A stretch of 64,000 bases of DNA from Kudoa neothunni (lineage: Eukaryota > Cnidaria), in NCBI GenBank assembly GCA_964304625.1, contig OZ199838.1, positions 3,906,001 through 3,970,000 on the forward strand, given 5' to 3'. A program made the translations under genes and the position numbers. Below the pieces are notes generated by a model. That model was not told the DNA's origin. It worked only from the letters and a program-made list of their open reading frames with translations, and ran no database searches. This document shows, piece by piece, positions 40,002 through 51,617 of this stretch (its first letter is position 1; every line of letters begins with the position of its first letter).

Positions 40002-41877
40002 TTAACCCTTTCGTATCCAAATTTTTTATTTCATTTCACGATTTTTTTAATATATTACAAACACTCAATATCCTATATTTAATGATTTTATTGTGATAAA
40101 AACTAATTCGACGTATAATTTCAGCTGTTGTTAATCTGGGTATTGAGCTGGACATTTGGTATCGGTGGTGAAGCAACGATTTGCACGCATTGAATTGCGC
40201 ACAAAAACAAACAAAATAAATTTGAAAATTTCTTAGATGTTTAGACTATGCTAACTTAAAAAAACTGTTTCTATCTTTCACAATACAACAAAAGGAATAA
40301 CATTTAATGCATTTAAATTGAGTTTTTCGTTGGCATATTCTGCATCTGGATTTAGTTGGCACTATTTCAGGAAAATGCCCCACGTTATCCAGTCGAATAT
40401 GATTATTGAGAGGATGTGTTCTTATTCTCTCAGTTCTTTCATATTTATCATCAATTTTTTCGAAAGAATTATTAAGAGACGGTCTACCACGTTTTTTCGG
40501 AGCACTTGCTATTTGGTAATAACGAAGACTTCCGCGTATTTTCAATGAAAATTTCAACAATTCTAGTCTATCTTTCTTAGGAATTTTTCGAATCGTAAAA
40601 TTCCGTTTGTGTAATAATCACGCATTTATAATACGTGTATTGAGGGCCCAGAAGAAAATTCGCATGTAATATTTCTTACATTTATGTTTCGTTACGTAGA
40701 GCGACATCAACATATCTGAAAGGTTCACTACTCCCATATTTTGGTTATATTCGTCTTTAACTGCAGGACACGGAATGCCAATCATACAGATAAAATCATG
40801 CAGTAGCCCATTAACTCCACATCTCGCGAACATTTTGAATCCCCATTTCGTCGGTTTCTTCGGAGCATATTGTTTCGCTTTACACCTACCTTTGAATGGA
40901 ATAATTTGCTTGTCAATTAATTTCTTTCGTCCACATTCAACTTTCAAACAATTTGTTCTATTAGAATCCAAAATCGATCGAATCTTTGCAAATTTATCAT
41001 ATTCTGAAGAATTCGGATTTGTGATAATTTTTGAATTATCAGTGAAGCGTAAATATTTTGAAATATTTCAAAATATTTTCGGAGTGGGTTCTCGACATAA
41101 ACTAAAAAACAGGTGGATAATTTAGAGCTTTAGACCAATAGCAACGATATCTAGGTATTTTGATAATTACTATGATAATCAACGTTCCTATAAACTTTTT
41201 ATACCTTCGTTACCAACTTGAAAACTAAAATTTTGCTGAACTGAATATAAACTCGTTTGTTCAATAATTAACAGAATCGGATCTTCATGGAAAGAGAAGT
41301 TGATATAATCTATCGGTAACTTCACTAAAAATAATATCTTCCGTCTCCGAATTATTTGGCATATTTCCAAAGGTTTCACTTATATTCCAGTTAAAGGTTG
41401 GTACAACTTCCTCATCAGAACAGTCTGAATCTTGATTATTTCCAGTGTACGCTTCAAGCATCCTTCGTTGAAGATTCTGTGTTCCAAAATATCGACATCA
41501 GGAAATATCACAATTTCAGTTATTGTGTTTCCCTCTTTTTAACATTTAAAAACCAAATCGTGATCCATGTGTTGATTAGTCATTATCTTTTGATAGGTTG
41601 TTATATATCTTATGAAATATAGCACATTGAATCACGTTTTAACGTTTCGTAGTTTGAATTTTTTGTATTCCTTGTTGATTTTATGTAAGGATTACTATTA
41701 AACTTATTATAAATGCTAGATCTCTTAGTTTACATAATTGGCCATTACTGAAAACAAACATTTAACTTTCAAAAAATGTAATAATGCAACAAATTATCTA
41801 AATAAATTCAATGTGCATATTTATGGGATGTTTAATTTTTTGAGTACTAGGATGGATATTTGGCATGAAAGGGTTAA
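40002..41877 (-). mobile_element. piggyBac element, 1868 bases, with deleted transposase
   Basis: TTAA at 40002-40005 and 41874-41877 flanks the element 40006-41873. The ends begin CCCTTTCGTATCCAA on the left and CCCTTTCATGCCAAA read inward from the right. It contains a minus-strand transposase remnant. The shared CCCTTTCG end links it to the 160-base MITE at 12966-13125. Confidence 0.9.
40246..41450 (-). pseudogene. piggyBac transposase remnant
   Basis: Read on the minus strand from about 41450, an acidic N-terminus (NNQDSDCSDEEVVPTFNW) and an N-terminal block FHEDPILLIIEQTSLYSVQQN are visible. At 40971-40618 come DKQIIPFKGRCKAKQYAPKK, KWGFKMFARCGVNGLLHDF, YNQNMGVVNLSDML and KKYYMRIFFWALN. 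The C-terminal zinc-ribbon-like tail at 40560-40246 has CRICQRKTQFKCIKCYSFCC. The middle of the catalytic domain, between HDF and the YNQNMG block, is missing (roughly 100 residues by family size), so this copy cannot be active. Confidence 0.85.
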
Positions 41878-42005
41878 AGCTAGCAGATAGAATACAATTT
41901 CCATAAGAATATCAAATTGAATCATATATTTTCATTTATTTAATGGGACTGGAGTTATGTTGTTAAAACAATCACAAATAAAATTGTAATTTTATATAGG
42001 TTTCA

Positions 42006-43190
42006 TTAGTTTATTTTCGTACGCTGGTTTATCAAATCCCTATGGATCGCAGGGAAGAACTTCAATCCTCCAGCATTTTCAATAACATTCATATCCACCA
42101 AACAATCATCTATATGTTGGGAGTGGTCTTCCGAGTTGTTAACTAAGAAAGACTTTTTATATATAAAAGGTTAGGAGAAATTAACAACAATATTGTTATA
42201 CATAGGAAGAAAATTTATTATCATCTCCTTCGAACATTACTACTTTAAATAAGTGTGTAGGAATAGCAACGTTCCCATTCAATAACTTGATATATTGAAC
42301 TTTAGAGTGTTTATAAACAGAAAAATTACTACCTCATATTGAATTTGAATACGTTGTTTTTCTCCAGAGCCAGACTTGCTGGCACAATCAATTGAATTGG
42401 CACATAAATGAAATCATAGTTACCTTGGTATAAATAACGGACCAGTTACAAACATGTGCGTATGACTTGGAGTTGATGGTTTTAGTTTCAATGAATTTTT
42501 CAATTCTGTTCCACAATCCATTGTTCACTTTAAAGCATAAGAACTATGTAAATAATCCGAATGGAATCATACATTTTTTATTTTGGGGCACCACATTGCT
42601 ATAATAGAATGTACTACACATTGCTGATAATGAATTTTGATGATGTGACGAAGGAGCCATATGGCCACGATCGTATCCGCTGTTTCTGTTTACAAGTTAC
42701 CAAAATATCACAATAATTCAACAACTAACAAAAAACTAAGACGGGATGAAGAAAAGTTTTTTTCAACATCAGGATCGTCTCTAAAATGGCACTCCTCTCT
42801 AGATTTTCCGCCGTTAAAATTTTCATTATTTAATTTCTACGTCATTTCGAAATAAATAAGATGTTTTTAGTAAAAAATAAAAGAACCTCATAGGTCCATA
42901 TTGGGATATGTCTTTCGTTGTTGTAACAATTAAGATAGGCTTCTTTAATTAGAAAGCTGCAATTGCCTAAAAAATCATTATGATTATTGTTCCTCGGAAT
43001 GTTACAGAAATTCTTTGATAATAAATATGAGGAATGATTTTAGCTTACTTGGAGGTCCATAGTCGAGAAGTTCGCTCTTCATACAATTCATATTGTAGTT
43101 GTGGGTAGAAATTCCTTCTTTCGGTTTGTTTTTATTTTTTTTGAGAATAATTAACAATAATACATAACCACCGGTTGCCAAAATTAAAGA
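42006..43190 (-). CDS. ENDOG: Endonuclease G (mitochondrial nuclease), multi-exon, frame not clean
   Basis: DNA/RNA non-specific nuclease of the beta-beta-alpha-metal type, mitochondrial in animals. Minus-strand pieces: about 43190-43049 (hydrophobic segment LILATGGYVLLLIILKK, then MKSELLDYGPPS), 42966-42887 (LIKEAYLNCYNNERHIPIW), 42836-42712 (ECHFRDDPDVEKNF), 42685-42573 (NSGYDRGHMAPSSHHQNS with the DRGH active-site motif, then FYYSNVVPQN), 42527-42425 (LNNGLWNRIEKFIE; TGPLFIPR in another frame), 42332-42202 (VQYIKLLNGNVAIPTHLFKV) and 42142-42006 (AGGLKFFPAIHR, TAA). All pieces are in family order. The 42711-42686 join needs a 26-base intron. Near 42450 the frame shifts by one base within the SYAHV/TGPLF block, so this is either a sequence error or an early pseudogene. 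The true start was not found. Confidence 0.75.
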
Positions 43191-44272
43191 GTATAATTGC
43201 CAATTTATAAATCTTTATTTGCATGGTTTGTTTCCACGAACTTTCAAATTTAATTTTTTCCTCTTATATATTTCTGCGTATAGTTGGGTAAGAAGTTTTT
43301 AGATAATCTTTCACGATATTTATCTCGGTTATCTACGTATTTGTATCATCGACCAATTATATTATACACACTGTTTTATATTTTAAGATTGATTAGAAAT
43401 AAGACAGAAAATTCAATATAAAAAAATATAGTGAATTTTTAAAACAGAAGTAAGGTTAAAATTTATTTTATTAACTGGATTAATATTTATCCAATTTTAA
43501 CCTATCGAAAATTTTTTATTGTCACAACAATATATATTTCTCGTAAATGATTCTCAATTGATAATATATTAAAATTATAATATATATATAACTTTAAAAA
43601 CGATGTGTTCAAATCTGATGGGTAAAATGCGAATATTATTTTAACTTATCTGTCTAATAATCGTAATCCATGTGAATATTTTTAAATATCTCAAATCTGC
43701 CTGTGTTCCGTCGATTTTACTCAGTGTTATATTAGTTATGAAAGTTTAGAATCTATCCTAAATTAAAGACGATACAATATATTAAAATCAATGTGTCATA
43801 AAACAATAAATATTAAACTTGTTGATTATCGATAGAAATTAATAAATATGGTCTTATCTATAATTACCATAATATTGAAGCCCAAAATAAAACTACGGTT
43901 ACAACTATCAACCAGCTAATCAAGTTTCTGAAATTTAACCCTACAATAAGTAAAATATGTTAGCCATTAGCAGTGGGGGCGTGGGTATGGAACTGTGGAA
44001 CTGCGGAACTGCACCACCCCTGGTCATCTAGGTATTTATATTAGGGTTGTCCCGATACCAATAAAATTTCTTTTTTAAAACCAGTATATAATGAAGAATA
44101 ATGTGTCAAATTACATTAAAATGTATCAAGATACTTTAAATTGGCTCTTTAAAATTATTCTTACATTTTTATAAATCTTTACGCATTTCACCATTGAATA
44201 GTAAAAAAAAACATAATAAGTTTGCAATATTCATTAGGCCTGTCAATAAAATATCAGGTAATAATGTATGCT
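43191..44272. other. Intergenic AT-rich DNA
   Basis: No gene is recognised. A GC-richer patch at 43973-44030 starts CAGTGGGGGCGTGG and carries three GGAACTG repeats; it could be a transposon end, but no partner was found. Confidence 0.4.
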
Positions 44273-46350
44273 GCACCTAAAAAACGTCCTCTTGCGCATG
44301 GTTTTCGCATTTTTTCACGATTTTCCGTGATAAAATAAAAGAATATGGAGAGTGAAAATTCAGCTCAAAATAATAACTTATAAATTTTAACAATTTGTCA
44401 CCGAACCCGGTCGGATACACTTGTAATCTCCATTTTTTCAACAAATATTGAATTGCTCTAAATTTGTTTTGATAATCATTCATAAATTGGTTATGCTTCA
44501 TATTTTTTACCATTTATATATATATATATATATAAAGTAATAGTGTCCGTGTGTGTGTGTCTGTCTGTCTGTCTGTGTGCACTAATCTTCCCCTCATACA
44601 GAGACTTTCATTAGTGTTTGAGATTATTTTTGTACTTTAAAAAATACATAATTAACTACAAAAATATGACAGGGCTGTCTGCTTTCTTATAAAGTGGTGA
44701 ACTGGTAGTGTTAACTTTTTGTGAACAGATTAGCGCTGATACTAATGAGATTACCACTGCACGTGATTCGCTATAATGTTCAGTGATATGCGCAGATAAA
44801 TCTAATTTTCTGTATTTAAATACAACTGAAACTATGAAAGTTTACTCATTTCTACTTTTGAACGTATTTAAGACGATCTACAACATTCGTTCATACGTAG
44901 GCGGGGACTCGGTGTAAACGAAGATTTATTGTTTAAACGGGAGATTAACACACTTGAATAAATTATTTACTTTGAAAGTTTAATTAAAGATAAAAAGTCT
45001 TAAATATTTTTTAAATAAACATAAAATGATGTTAGCACGTTCTAAATAAATGAAACATCGTTAACAAATTTTTAGGTTGGTTAGTTAGAATGATTAATAC
45101 GCCACATGAGTTGTAAGAACTTATGGTTTCTAAATGAAAATAAATTCCACTAAAGAATGAAATGAATATGATCGGTTTATTGTTGTTTATCTCGATCAAC
45201 ACTGTCGGCTAAAGAACGATAAAATAATTATAATTGACTTTGAACTTAAAATGACCTTGGTCTACTCAAGGCTTTAGTCTGCACGGCCGGGCAAGTAAGT
45301 CCGAGCGAAGCGGGACTTTTACGCTAATATAAACATAGATTTACAAAATCAGATTTATCTGTACATTTATTTATTGGTTTTAAGTGTGAATAGTTTAAAA
45401 ACGAGAAGGAAACCACGTTCCCCCAAAATACATGTTCTTAATTTTTGTAGAACTGATGAGTTTTATTTAATAATAAATCAACACTGTATTTTACATAAAC
45501 ATATAATTTCAATAGGGAAATAACAAAAGGTTGATTATATGAAGTTATTAGTTTATTCGAGGAGTTCTTATGTGTGTGTTTAGTATAACATTCGACGAAC
45601 GTACAAATGTTGTTATTATAAATTCAAATAATTGTTATTTCTATAAATTTATTAGTTTTAGTCAATTATATGTGACGGATAGAAATAATAACCTTTGTTA
45701 GGATATTAAGTTTACATTTAGCAATATTCTCAACTTGTATTTGGGCCGAATATTTTTGTTATTAAATTTTGACATATACAAAAATTTACAAAACAATCAA
45801 AATATAGCTTATATATTTTTCTTTCAATATTTTACAAACATTGCAAGGCAAAACAATTTAATATTATCATTGAAAAAATTAGGTCGCTGAATTTTTAATA
45901 ATAAAAATTGAATAAATTCTTAATTTCTAGTAAAAAATTTAACAAAAAATATTATAAACTAAAACAAATCGTACAACATTAACATTTATTCCTAAAATTC
46001 AATAATTATTTTCATTATAATGAAAAATGAGATGTATTTGAGAAACACGCAATAAGTTTGTTATTAAGTCAGTCCATATAAAATTGTTATGTATCAATAG
46101 TAAAAAATCTAAATAGTAATTAAGTATAATTATTGAGTTAATTACTATGAGAGAAACGAAAAAATTCAATGTACGTTGAAAAAATATGGAGATTTCATGT
46201 GTATCCGACCGTGTTCGGATGAAAAATTATTAAAATTTCGAAGTTGTTATTTTGAGCTGAATTTTCGCTCTACATATTCTTTTATTTTATCACGGAAAAA
46301 CATGAAAAAAGAAATTCGAAAAACATTCGCAAGGGGGTGTTTTTAAGTGC
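44273..46350. mobile_element. Long-TIR element (MULE-like), about 2.1 kb
   Basis: Long inverted repeats at 44273-44442 and 46175-46350 align over about 170 bases at roughly 80% by eye (for example GATAAAATAAAAGAATATG, GAAAATTCAGCTCAAAATAA and CGGTCGGATACAC). The termini read GCACYTAAAAA. Long TIRs suit a Mutator-like element, but I could not find a clear 9-base duplication, and the interior has no transposase. A Helitron occupies 44515-45327. Confidence 0.8.
44515..45327 (+). mobile_element. Non-autonomous Helitron nested in the long-TIR element
   Basis: The left end is a TA-rich ATATAAAGT followed by GTGTGTGTGTCTGTCTGTC. The right end has a hairpin (AAGTCC, loop GAGCGAAGC, GGGACTT) and ends CTAA at 45324-45327, followed by T. 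Both ends match the Helitron at 8436-10386. The exact first base is blurred by the TA tract. No Rep/Hel coding is present. Confidence 0.7.
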
Positions 46351-46403
46351 CACTGTGGCGTATCCACATATTAACAATAGCGTGTAATCGTGCGCCAGCG
46401 CTA

Positions 46404-46480
46404 TGGTCCATAGTCAAGTAGTAAGGTCTCGTCACTTTTAGGTTTGAGGATCATGATTTCGACCCTCGTCTGCTACACCG
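46404..46480 (+). repeat. tRNA-like Pol III promoter, probable SINE head
   Basis: TAGTCAAGTAG at 46411-46421 is a perfect A box (TRGYNNANNNG). TTTCGACCC near 46457-46465 is a near-perfect B box, about 36 bases away. GAGG...CCTC could form a T stem. The acceptor ends do not pair and the anticodon region is irregular, so it is not a working tRNA. The stretch after it (to about 46580) may be the body of the SINE; no second copy was found in the window. Confidence 0.45.
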
Positions 46481-46582
46481 CATACTTTACCGTCATCCTC
46501 ACACACGAAAACGCATGAATGGTTTCGTTCGTGTTTATAATTATGAAGAAAACTTTGTTCGCTCATGACATAAACGCGCATT

Positions 46583-48089
46583 GTCTAGTGCAGTGTTTCC
46601 CTACAGGGGTTCCCGCCCCCTCCTAGGGGTGCAAAGAGCCATTATTTGGGGAGTGGGAGTCATTTTAGAATAAATTTAAAAAGTAATCTTAATTTATTCA
46701 CTTCGTAATTTTCGTTCGTCCCCGTTTAAATCATGTATGGAAGTAATACGTGTAATATCATTTAGTTTCGATTCAAAAAATGGGATATGATAATTTATTC
46801 AATTTATAATTGATTCTACGAAATAGCGCAGTAACGAAACAGTTTATATTAAGCCTGTTCAGCTTACAAAGTCTAACTATCTCTATTTTCATGTAAAATC
46901 GTAACTTTATTATCTTTCAAAATAACATATTTAGATTCTTAAGCTGTAATTAAGTTGTCAGCATTTTTATTTATTTAGAAATAATCTATATCCATAAAAA
47001 TAAAACCACGACATAATTTTAAGTTTGTCTTTTGTCTAAATTTAAGATCCATCATTTAATTGTATAGTTTTTATATGTTACTTTTCAAGTCTTACTTTCA
47101 AATTTGTACCTTGCCTCTAATATAAATCTAAATTAAATTGTTCTGTAAAGTATAGGTAAAACAAGGATCAAATCATTCATTTATACACATGAATAAATGA
47201 ACGCCAATTTAACAATATATATTAGTTATTTTAGTCAAGTATATTTAGGAGGCATATTTTTTGAATCTATCGAATTTTTATTAACTCACCGCCTCAAATT
47301 TAAGCTAACGTATGACTTAATATAGAATGAAGAACTCGTTAGATTTAATCAGTACAAGATAGCATATGAAACAAGCTTATCGACTTCATTATATACAAAT
47401 AATAAGTATTGGAATGCATTAAACACTGGAAACGAATTTCATGTTTCATAATCAAACCAAATGTCCTGCTTTGAATTACTTATGAAAAACCGGCGGGAGC
47501 AAGAGAACAGCCAGATCACATAAATACTAAATAACAATTGATTCTGAAATAACGTTTCTTATGAACTATACGAATTGGCTCATTTAATTTTCATCTTTAA
47601 GTACTGAACTTATTTAAGCGACCATACATTTTATAGTTTGGTATTACGTTTATATTTATTTTTTACGTCTAATATTTTGGAATAATTATAATAACGTAAT
47701 TTATTAGAATTATTTATTACTTTACATAAAAATGGTATATAAAAGCAGAAATGGATAATAGCTTCAATTATTAAGTGTTAAGTCATGAGGAGTGAAAAGA
47801 TAATACTCATCCCTTTCAATTATACATAGCAAATTGAGTTAACCAAAACGTTTTCGTTTTAATTTATTTTAGAAATAAATGGGAAAATTTGAAGTTAAAA
47901 TATAAACTAAAATAATAAAAATTTTAATTTTAATTAAGACACTTTTCATTGCTATTATTATTATTTTTGCATTTAAATAAAAAGTATAATTGGGTCTTGA
48001 CATTCACATGGAGGAAGGGGTGCGAAGTGAACGCGGAAATTAGGATGAGGGTACGGGTGGAAAATATGTAGGGAAACATTGGTCTAGTA
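46583..48089. mobile_element. Non-autonomous hAT element, family 2
   Basis: The element is 46591-48081 (1491 bases), with ends CAGTGTTTCCCTACA and, read inward, CAATGTTTCCCTACA. Target duplications are GTCTAGTG and GTCTAGTA (7 of 8). The interior is AT-rich and non-coding. It uses nearly the same target octamer as the hAT element at 63063. Confidence 0.88.
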
Positions 48090-48116
48090 GAAACGATTTT
48101 GCACAAACATAATTTT

Positions 48117-48237
48117 TTGTTAAAATTGATAAATTATTTCTTGAGTTCGAATTTTTCCATCCTATATTCATTTATTTTATTAAAGATAATAATGAAAAAT
48201 CGACGAAAAATAATATTTAAAAGGATATTTTCATGTG
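48117..48237 (+). repeat. Solo copy of the long-TIR sequence
   Basis: Matches the right-hand TIR at 46175-46350 in the same orientation (AATTTTTCCATCCTATATTC, TTTATTTTATTA, then a run ending TTTTCATGTGCC). It is more diverged than the TIR pair and has no partner nearby. It may be the end of a second, largely deleted element. Confidence 0.55.
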
Positions 48238-49245
48238 CCCCGGGCTTTTATCGATAAAATCGATTAATTCAAAACCAAAGTTAATATAAAATCTTAGTTT
48301 CCATTAGATTATCTTGTTTTTGATACGGTTAAAAAGCGGTACTTGTATGGGAGCTAAGAATATTTGATAATTTTATAATTACCGAATTTTTCATCTTTTA
48401 TCTAAAATTTTCATAATAAATTTATATAATAATACACACTAATAATATAACGATAAAAAAAGGAATTTTTGTTAAAATTTTTTTATAAGTTACGTCACTT
48501 ACGTAATTTATTCCACGTAGATTCAAATACTTTGACAATTAAAATAACTATTATATTAATTATAGTATTGAAGTCGTGAGAGAAATATAATGTTACCATT
48601 AACTCTCCGGGGACGAGGGGGATTCATTAAGCACCCCAATGTTTGTATTTTTAAAAATTAAATATCGACCTTATAATCAGCGAAATCTCTCAATATAATT
48701 CATTGATTTATCTAAAAAATTCAGATTATTCAGTTTGAACGAAATTTACCTAATATAACTCTTTTAAAAAGGTAAGCAATGGTTACTATACGATTTAATA
48801 TTAATTTTCACATTAATAAGACTCAATAAAATCTGTAAGAACCTTAAAAAATTATACTTTTAACTTAAGCCGAAAGAGTCCGACGGGCGAGGAGATTACT
48901 TTGGGATTAATTTAAGATAGACGCGATTGGTAGTTTTGTCATTTGGGTTTTGCAGGTACGTATATTTTTCTGTCGTCAACAGATTTCTATGATATCTATG
49001 ATAATGCGGTTAAAGTTTACTTTAGATCAATTTAATCCGGATTAATTTTCGTATACAAACCAAGATAAATCAGCATAAGGGAGATGAAAATTTATAAACA
49101 TGATTTTCTGCTTTTATGGTTTCTGAAAAGTTTTAATCGCTAATTTTTTAAATATATATTTAAAAAGGTAGTTAGGCGTCAAATGGGGTCTCTTAATTCG
49201 AATACAGCAAAATTTTCATTTGCGAGCCCCCAGGGTGGCTTCAAT

Positions 49246-49336
49246 CAGGGATGGTAATTTCGTCCGCGTTCATTTATTCATTAGTATTTTGTGTAAATTT
49301 TGAGTGTTGTGAACGAACACGAACTTACCATCCCCG
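49246..49336. mobile_element. Short hAT MITE, 91 bases
   Basis: Left end CAGGGATGGTAATTTCGT; right end, read inward, CGGGGATGGTAAGTTCGTG. The whole element is little more than its inverted repeats. Flanks GCTTCAAT and CCTTAGAC agree only in part. Confidence 0.65.
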
Positions 49337-49792
49337 CCTTAGACTATTGGCAGATTCTAAATATCGAATTCTATGTAAGTTGGTAACAGTTATTGACTCT
49401 TTTTAATTTCCTACCACAATCGATCTTTTTAACATTTAGAAAAATTGCTTGTTTTCCTCCTTAGTCATAACTTTGATACTAACAAATTTCTGTAACCACC
49501 TAAGTCATTGGTTATGGGAACACTCATGCAATTTGCTTAAGCCCACGTTAGAAAATATACGGCGGAAATGATAAAATGTTATGCTATTATCGTGATAAAA
49601 TAATCAAAAAATCGCTTCGAGGATAGTTAAGGCAGTATTATAGACCATATTTCTCACTCAGAGCCGCTTACATAGCTATTGCGTCAATTTAAATTCAATT
49701 TATTTTTGGAAGTAAATGCAAATATTGTTCGTTAATATCCAATTAACTGCCTCTAAAAACAAACACGTTATTAAACAGCCGATATATTTAGA

Positions 49793-50776
49793 TTCCCTCG
49801 GAGAGAAGATCCGTTCCGCCGAAAAAATTTGAAATTGTGATTTCGTTCGACTCAACGAATTATAATACCTGTAAATGTCTCCTCATTTCACATTGTGGTT
49901 GTCTCCCTAAATACATTTCCACGTTCCAGGATCCCACCAACAATCAAATAATCTTGATTCGACAAAATCATCCCAAATTATATCTTCTCCTGCGAAGTAA
50001 AAGTAAGGATTTGTCTATCGTGGTAACTACTCTAATTCCTCGGATTTTGAATTTTTTAAAACATAATTGGAATGGACATACCGGACGAAACATTTCTATT
50101 CGACTATGGATTTTGATGAGAGTTCCATCTCATTGAAAATAAACTTTTGTTAGGATACATCGTGCGAATACATGAATATGACCTCGTTAAAAGAAACTAC
50201 CAATCCTAACAGATTTTTGTTTTTAACATTTCGAGCAATAATATTTGTATCCAACACTTAGTTAACTTCTTGAAAGAGACAGGTCCATTACAACAATGTG
50301 AGTTACTCTCTAGAAGCCCAACTTTCTCACTACTTGTATGCAATAGTACTCATCGTATTTTAATAAATCTATGAAATGGAGTTTTATTGTTTCAGCGTCA
50401 ATAAACTCGGTGGATGGAGCAGAAATAGGCAACTTCAATATCCTTTTTATTAAAGGATTAAATTGATCTAAAATAAACTTTTGCCTGATAATGCTATTGA
50501 GCGATCATACAAAAACGACTCTGAAATTATTAGCGATTATAATAAAACCAAAAAGGGTTTGACAGCGGTGATCGAATGGCGCAACGATACAGTCGTGTTT
50601 GTATAACGAGAAGATGACACTTCAGGAAGTTTATGGACCTTATCGATGTGTAAGCATTTAACGCTTGTATAATATGTGTATCAACATTTCCAGAGTGATG
50701 AACAAGTGATCGAAATCTGTGACAATATTTTCTTCGAAAACTTGCAGTGGAATTCATCAACTCAAATATTTTGAGT
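49793..50776 (+). CDS. Possible unidentified multi-exon gene
   Basis: The region is less AT-rich than its surroundings and carries protein-like open stretches. Examples: VPPKKFEIVISFDSTNYNT through PTNNQIILIRQNHPK near 49810-49990; YIVRIHEYDLVKRNYQ near 50155; NNICIQHLVNFLKETGPLQQ near 50235-50300; and MTLQEVYGPYRC, a 49-base GT-AG intron, then SDEQVIEICDNIFFENLQWN with stop TGA near 50774. I recognise no family. Joining the pieces needs several assumed introns, one of only 25 or 36 bases. It may be a decayed gene or the body of the composite element around it. Confidence 0.35.
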
Positions 50777-51617
50777 CGTCGAAGTTTAGAAAATATCCAT
50801 TATTCTCATATTAAAATTAGATTTGTATTATTTAACAAAGACATGAGGGACGACCCAACCTCTATTTCTAAATAAATAATTTTAATCCTTGAACAGTGAA
50901 GATACACTCACTCTTCAAGGAATAGTGACAAAGAGACCAGAATTTCGAATATTTCAATTTGAGATCAAACTTATGTTCATAAAATAATTTAACCTCAATA
51001 TATCTACATAAATTACGGACTACTTTGGGAGTAAACATTCCGTGAATATAAGATATTCATTTATATGGAGAATATGACGAAATATACAAAGCAAAAAAAT
51101 TATACTTTACTCAAAATTACGATAATTAATATATACAAGTTTTTTGATTTAAATATTTATTCTGTGTTGAAAACTCAATTTAACTAATATAGTAACAATC
51201 AACAATAGCGTAATATGTTGTGAGAGGTAATAATGCGAAAAACTCAAAAATACTTTATTACTATTGTTCATTTAAGTGTATGCATACACGTGTAATTGAT
51301 TTCATTTTTCCTTCATTACTTCTCGATAGTGAATGTTTTTTCTTATCCAATTATTAAATTGAAAATTATATTTAAAAGGTGATTGCATGGTTGGGAAGGA
51401 AATCCTTTCCAAATTAATCTTAATATTCATTTTTGAGATTAACGAGAATAATCGGTAATCTACAACCGTTGAGTTGGCTGGCGGTGCGATAGAGTTGCGA
51501 AAAAAACATTGAAGCTGAATGTTGACTCCTCTAAGAGTTCATTCAGAGTTTTATTTTTTTTCAAAATATACTCCTGTCGAATATATAGTTAAATTATTTT
51601 TTACTTTTGCGTGTTTT

